Of a DNA stretch of 27,931 nucleotides, positions 25,400 through 27,931 are shown one piece after another. The translations under genes and the position numbers were made by a program. Each line of letters starts with the position of its first letter. Within the stretch, counting starts at the first letter, position 1. The DNA comes from Clostridiales bacterium (GTDB taxonomy: Bacteria; Bacillota; Clostridia; Monoglobales; Monoglobaceae). The notes below the pieces were generated by a model. The model ran no database searches, was not told the DNA's origin, and was given only the letters and a program-made list of their open reading frames with translations. The DNA is taken from the NCBI GenBank assembly GCA_019419865.1, contig JAHZIG010000030.1:1-27931 (forward strand), written 5' to 3'.

Positions 25400-26128
25400 T
25401 TATATTTGTTTAGCCGCTTCGTTTACGCATCTGAGGGCGTTCAGACTCCTCGGATAGCCTATGTAGGGCAGGCATTGAGAAATGATCTGTATCAAAAAGT
25501 TCTTATCGTTTCCGATGCGCATATTTGCCCCGGCGTGGCTGGTAAGCTGAGGTTCGCAGCCGCCCTGAGCGGACAGGAAACAGAACGTTATCATCTCGCG
25601 CTGTTTATAGTCGAGTCCGTTACGGGTATAATAATCGCCGAAGCAGTTTTCGGCGAGCCAGAGATTGATGTGACGACTCTCCTCGGGACCGGATTTATGA
25701 AAATCTTTCATCCCGTCGCCGAAAATATCGACTTGCGCCTGATTCCCATCCTGAAGACGAGTCTCGTTATTCGCCGTCGCTTGTCCGGGCAGAGGAAGAG
25801 AGAGCCCCGCTTCTTTAATAACTTCGTTCGTTATGCCGAAAAACGGAAGAACTCTTCCTATACCGAGATAGGCTACGGCCTGGTACACGATTTCCTTGAC
25901 CTCGATTGGGTCTACGGCCTTATTTAGCGCGCCGCTTAAAAAACATTTGTATTCTTCGGTTCCTTGACAGCCGATAAGCGCGGCGAGCGTCGCCATAGCT
26001 CTCGTTTTATCGTCTAAGCTTATAATGTTTTCGGCGTCGTTTTCGGTAAAGTTTTTGAAAATATTATAAAACTCCGGGTCTGTATCCAAAAGGGTTTTCG
26101 GCATATTTTCAAATGCGTTTTCACTCAT
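25400..26128 (-). CDS. Carboxymuconolactone decarboxylase (CMD/AhpD-like) family protein
   Basis: A 242-residue protein with two CMD-type helical domains. The first (about 35-110) contains KTRAMATLAALIGCQ and the signature VKEIVYQAVAYLGIGRVLPFF; the second (about 155-240) contains KQREMITFCFLSAQGG and IISQCLPYIGYPRSLNAL. Characterised relatives are a decarboxylase of aromatic catabolism and the AhpD peroxidase/disulfide reductase. The AhpD CxxC is not seen, although several single cysteines sit at related places. Clostridial members paired with a cupin are usually of unknown function in redox or aldehyde stress. AGGAGG precedes the ATG. It follows the cupin gene by 47 bases in one operon. Confidence 0.87.
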   Translation of the reverse strand: MSENAFENMPKTLLDTDPEFYNIFKNFTENDAENIISLDDKTRAMATLAALIGCQGTEEYKCFLSGALNKAVDPIEVKEIVYQAVAYLGIGRVLPFFGITNEVIKEAGLSLPLPGQATANNETRLQDGNQAQVDIFGDGMKDFHKSGPEESRHINLWLAENCFGDYYTRNGLDYKQREMITFCFLSAQGGCEPQLTSHAGANMRIGNDKNFLIQIISQCLPYIGYPRSLNALRCVNEAAKQI

Positions 26129-26175
26129 ATTTATTTACCTCCTATCTTTGTTAGAAAAATCAATTAAGGCAAAAA

Positions 26176-26589
26176 CTATGACAACTTTGAATATTCTTCG
26201 TCGCTTACGGCTTCGAGCCATTCGTTTGAAGCGCCCTCTGCGGGAACTTCGACGGCTAAATGCGAGAACCAGCTGTCGGGAGCGGCGCCGTGCCAGTGTT
26301 TAACTTCGGGAGGTATATTAACTACGTCTCCGGGGTGAAGTTCTTGCGGCTCCTCGCCCCATTCCTGATAATATCCTCTGCCGCCGGTGACAAGCAGGAT
26401 CTGGCCGCCCTTGTGGTGGATATGCCAGTTGTTGCGGCAGCCCGGCTCAAACGTCACGTTCCCGATCGGCACGCGCTCGGTCGTGAGCATACTGAGATAA
26501 CTTTGTCCTATAAAATATTTCGCAAAAGCTTCGTTCTCTTCTCCCAGCGGAAAAACGGCTCCTCCGCCTAAACTTTTTTCTCTATCCAT
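26176..26589 (-). CDS. Small cupin-domain protein
   Basis: A single-domain cupin of 137 residues. The first cupin motif gives the metal ligands H56, H58 and Q63 (NWHIHHKGGQILLVTGGRGY), and the second gives H98 within PGDVVNIPPEVKHWHGA. This arrangement suits one bound divalent metal. Proteins of this kind, next to CMD-family genes, are commonly annotated as cupin or carboxymuconolactone-cycloisomerase-like without proven substrates. GGAGG lies eight bases before the ATG. It is the first gene of a two-gene operon whose promoter has MerR-type geometry, so expression is probably inducible by an electrophile, oxidant or metal (inference). Confidence 0.87.
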   Translation of the reverse strand: MDREKSLGGGAVFPLGEENEAFAKYFIGQSYLSMLTTERVPIGNVTFEPGCRNNWHIHHKGGQILLVTGGRGYYQEWGEEPQELHPGDVVNIPPEVKHWHGAAPDSWFSHLAVEVPAEGASNEWLEAVSDEEYSKLS

Positions 26590-26635
26590 GACTAACGCCT
26601 CCGTTTAAATAATTTTATATTAATGTAGATTAAGG

Positions 26636-26656
26636 ATACGCTATATTAAAGCGTAT
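26636..26656. repeat. Inverted repeat in the cupin leader
   Basis: ATACGCT (26636-26642) and AGCGTAT (26650-26656) form a 7-bp stem with a 7-nt loop in the untranslated region of the cupin transcript. It could be a second operator or an mRNA hairpin. Confidence 0.45.
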
Positions 26657-26674
26657 AGTTGATCCAATACAATA

Positions 26675-26705
26675 ATTATACAACTTAAAGTTGGCTCTAA
26701 GTCAA
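26675..26705 (-). promoter_or_regulatory. Cupin operon promoter with 19-bp spacer (MerR type)
   Basis: On the minus strand TTGACT (26705-26700) and TATAAT (26680-26675) are separated by 19 bp, too long for efficient basal transcription. Such stretched spacers are diagnostic of MerR-family activation by DNA twisting. Confidence 0.75.
26683..26702. promoter_or_regulatory. Inverted-repeat operator within the cupin promoter spacer
   Basis: ACTTAAAG (26683-26690) and CTCTAAGT (26695-26702) form an 8-4-8 inverted repeat with one mismatch, centred in the 19-bp spacer. The sequence resembles sites of AdhR/NmlR-like MerR regulators of aldehyde stress (family knowledge from memory, not a database match). 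Confidence 0.6.
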
Positions 26706-26790
26706 GAGCGTTTTACAAATTTTCGGAAGAAAAATTAGTATTTCAAATACTGGTTTATATAATTGCCTTTGGGACTATTAAAGCGGCGGA

Positions 26791-26838
26791 AATAAAAATA
26801 AATAGATCCGCCATAAATCATCAGGATTACGGCGGATC
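26791..26838 (-). terminator. Terminator after the XRE pair
   Basis: GATCCGCC (26805-26812) pairs with GGCGGATC (26831-26838). The minus strand continues as TATTTATTTTTATTT. Confidence 0.65.
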
Positions 26839-26847
26839 GGAAAACGA

Positions 26848-27098
26848 TTATTCAGGCGAATTATCAGTTAAATCATCGGTCGGCGGCGCGGGGTTTTCCG
26901 TTCGGCCTAAAATGTAGTCGGTCGATACGTTGTAATAATCGGCAAGGATTATAAGCTTATCTATCGGTATAAGTAGTAAGCCGTATTCGTATCTTTGATA
27001 AGTATAATTTGCGCATCCGAGCAATCTCGAAACGTCGGATTGCTTTAATCCGTGTTCTTGGCGCAATTTCTGAGGATCTCGTGGCGTTGTTTCTTCAT
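26848..27098 (-). pseudogene. XRE-family helix-turn-helix regulator, apparent -1 frameshift
   Basis: The open frame from 27066 begins only at a TTG without a ribosome binding site and encodes LRQEHGLKQSDVSRLLGCAN, then TYQRYEYG, a typical XRE helix-turn-helix. Upstream, AGAGGT lies ten bases before an ATG at 27098 that reads MKKQRHEILR and then leaves the frame, ending at a TAA. Joining the two frames at the A-run (three A on the coding strand, 27069-27067) by adding one A gives an uninterrupted MKKQRHEILRKLRQEHGLKQ and an 83-residue regulator of ordinary form. So the gene is broken by a one-base deletion, carries a sequencing or assembly error, or uses frameshifting. The first two are more likely. 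It follows the other XRE gene by 22 bases. Confidence 0.75.
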
Positions 27099-27120
27099 AA
27101 TATTGTTTACCTCTGAATAT

Positions 27121-27447
27121 CTAATTTTTCATATAGCTAAGCATGGCGTCTACTACGGTGGTAATTTCAGATAAACGCTCCGGAGACAACCCGTTCAGTT
27201 TTCCTGAAAGCTCGCTGATAACTATGTCGTTCGAAGCGCTTACGCTGTCGGCTAAGATGGCGTCGGCGCCGCAGTCGAGAGCGTTTATTATATCGATAAA
27301 TACAGGTAAGCTGGGGATACGCGATCCGTTTTCCAACTGCCTGATATATGTGGTAGACAGATTTGTCTTTTCTGCAAGATGTTCGCCGGTTAGGCGTTTC
27401 TCTTTTCGAGCAAGCTGGAGCCTGCGCCCGAATTTTTTTCGATCCAT
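27121..27447 (-). CDS. XRE-family helix-turn-helix transcriptional regulator
   Basis: A 108-residue DNA-binding protein. The helix-turn-helix lies at about 6-60 (FGRRLQLARKEKRLTGEHLA, then EKTNLSTTYIRQLENGSRIP), in the pattern of SinR-like and phage-repressor-like XRE proteins. The C-terminal ~45 residues (LSGKLNGLSPERLSEITTVV) look helical and may mediate dimerisation. AAGGTGAT is correctly placed before the ATG. It is the first gene of a two-regulator unit with the frameshifted XRE gene. No structural target gene is adjacent in the window. Targets unknown. Confidence 0.88.
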   Translation of the reverse strand: MDRKKFGRRLQLARKEKRLTGEHLAEKTNLSTTYIRQLENGSRIPSLPVFIDIINALDCGADAILADSVSASNDIVISELSGKLNGLSPERLSEITTVVDAMLSYMKN

Positions 27448-27754
27448 ACAATCACCTTACATAATGAACTTATGGAAAGTTCGCTACATATTTCCCTTTC
27501 TGATTATTTGCTATCTCAATCTAATACAGACGCTGCGGATTATTATAATAGCTTATAAGCGGTAAGCATATTTATATACGCATAGTTTAATAAATATAGA
27601 AATTTAATAAAATTAGCTGATAGTATATTTGTATGCAATCAGCTTTAAAATACTTGCGATAGATTTACAAAAATAGCGGACAATATTATATGTGCGTGGC
27701 ATAACGTTGAAAAAGATGTAAGGGGGCCGGTCTATTGAGGTAGGAGCTGATACG
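27448..27754. other. AT-rich intergenic region upstream of the XRE pair
   Basis: No protein gene is supported in these ~300 bases. A palindrome GCTTATAAGC near 27552-27561 and TATAAT-like words on the minus strand upstream of the XRE start may be part of its promoter, but no convincing -35 could be paired with them. Confidence 0.35.
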
Positions 27755-27802
27755 ATGATAGCAAGTCTGAAGACGTATACGAGCGGAATAAAACGTCGAT
27801 AA
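27755..27802 (+). CDS. Candidate 15-aa leader-like peptide
   Basis: ATG at 27755 follows TAGGAG at a spacing of eight and opens a short frame encoding MIASLKTYTSGIKRR, ending in TAA. It is too short for family assignment and may be chance. It points towards the unseen gene to the right. Confidence 0.2.
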   Translation: MIASLKTYTSGIKRR

Positions 27803-27853
27803 TTGTTTAAAATGCAATAAAAATGTTATTAAATATGAAACGGAGAAGCCAAA

Positions 27854-27910
27854 ATGACCAAAAAGGCAAAAAAGGCGAAAAACATCTTGACAGGAGGAGA
27901 GAAAAGGTAG
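27854..27910 (+). CDS. Candidate 18-aa lysine-rich peptide
   Basis: ATG at 27854 lies eight bases after CGGAG and encodes MTKKAKKAKNILTGGEKR, ending in TAG. Its coding sequence overlaps the strong promoter at 27887-27916, so transcription of the two would interfere. It could be coincidental. Confidence 0.2.
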   Translation: MTKKAKKAKNILTGGEKR

Positions 27911-27916
27911 TATAAT
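27887..27916 (+). promoter_or_regulatory. Strong promoter pointing out of the right edge
   Basis: TTGACA (27887-27892) and TATAAT (27911-27916) are both perfect, with an 18-bp spacer. The transcribed gene lies beyond the window; a stable-RNA or highly expressed gene is possible. Confidence 0.8.
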
Positions 27917-27931
27917 AGCGGAGTTGTCGCA

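Overview
The window looks like a chromosomal stretch from an anaerobic, spore-forming member of the Clostridia. The evidence is a CotJC-type manganese-catalase spore protein, a LysM plus GH18 spore-cortex-type glucosaminidase, clostridial-style MscL, PcrA and MnmA proteins, strong AGGAGG ribosome binding sites, and near-consensus sigma-A promoters. AUA and GCG codons are used heavily. I cannot name a genus. Nothing here looks like a plasmid, a prophage or a complete mobile element, and I see no tRNA, rRNA or CRISPR array.

Layout. Positions 1-1080 have no convincing gene. They hold short inverted and direct repeats, an AT-rich island with an open but startless reading frame (559-756), and a 21-codon ORF with a strong ribosome binding site. 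Next come truA and cardiolipin synthase (cls), which is preceded by a foldable leader that would bury its own ribosome binding site. A nucleotidyltransferase (minus strand), a GNAT acetyltransferase, cotJC and a LysM-GH18 hydrolase follow. At 7.6-14.9 kb an AraC-family regulator diverges from a 2058-residue secreted protein with an N-terminal serine-hydrolase domain and a long series of putative carbohydrate-binding and Fn3-like modules. A shared terminator separates it from mscL (with a C-terminal zinc ribbon), followed by an AqpZ-type aquaporin and a methyltransferase.

The minus strand then carries a likely rnhA-mnmA-pcrA housekeeping operon. Upstream of it lies a cell-wall operon transcribed from one strong promoter: a membrane protein with four SH3-like repeats and two paralogous zinc amidases that share an unusual cysteine-containing insertion. 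A carboxymuconolactone decarboxylase/cupin pair follows, driven by a promoter with a 19-bp spacer and an inverted repeat, the hallmark of MerR-family activation. Last are two tandem XRE regulators, the second apparently broken by a one-base frameshift. The right end carries two tiny ORFs with good ribosome binding sites and a strong promoter pointing out of the window.

The genes serve several separate tasks: envelope and osmotic physiology (cls, mscL, aqpZ, amidases, SH3 protein), sporulation/germination (cotJC, LysM-GH18), RNA and DNA maintenance (truA, mnmA, rnhA, pcrA), extracellular polysaccharide use (the giant protein and AraC), and a probable electrophile-stress or redox unit (cupin/decarboxylase). 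The strongest leads are the cls leader, the giant modular protein, the duplicated amidase operon with its insertion, and the MerR-type promoter whose regulator is not in the window.
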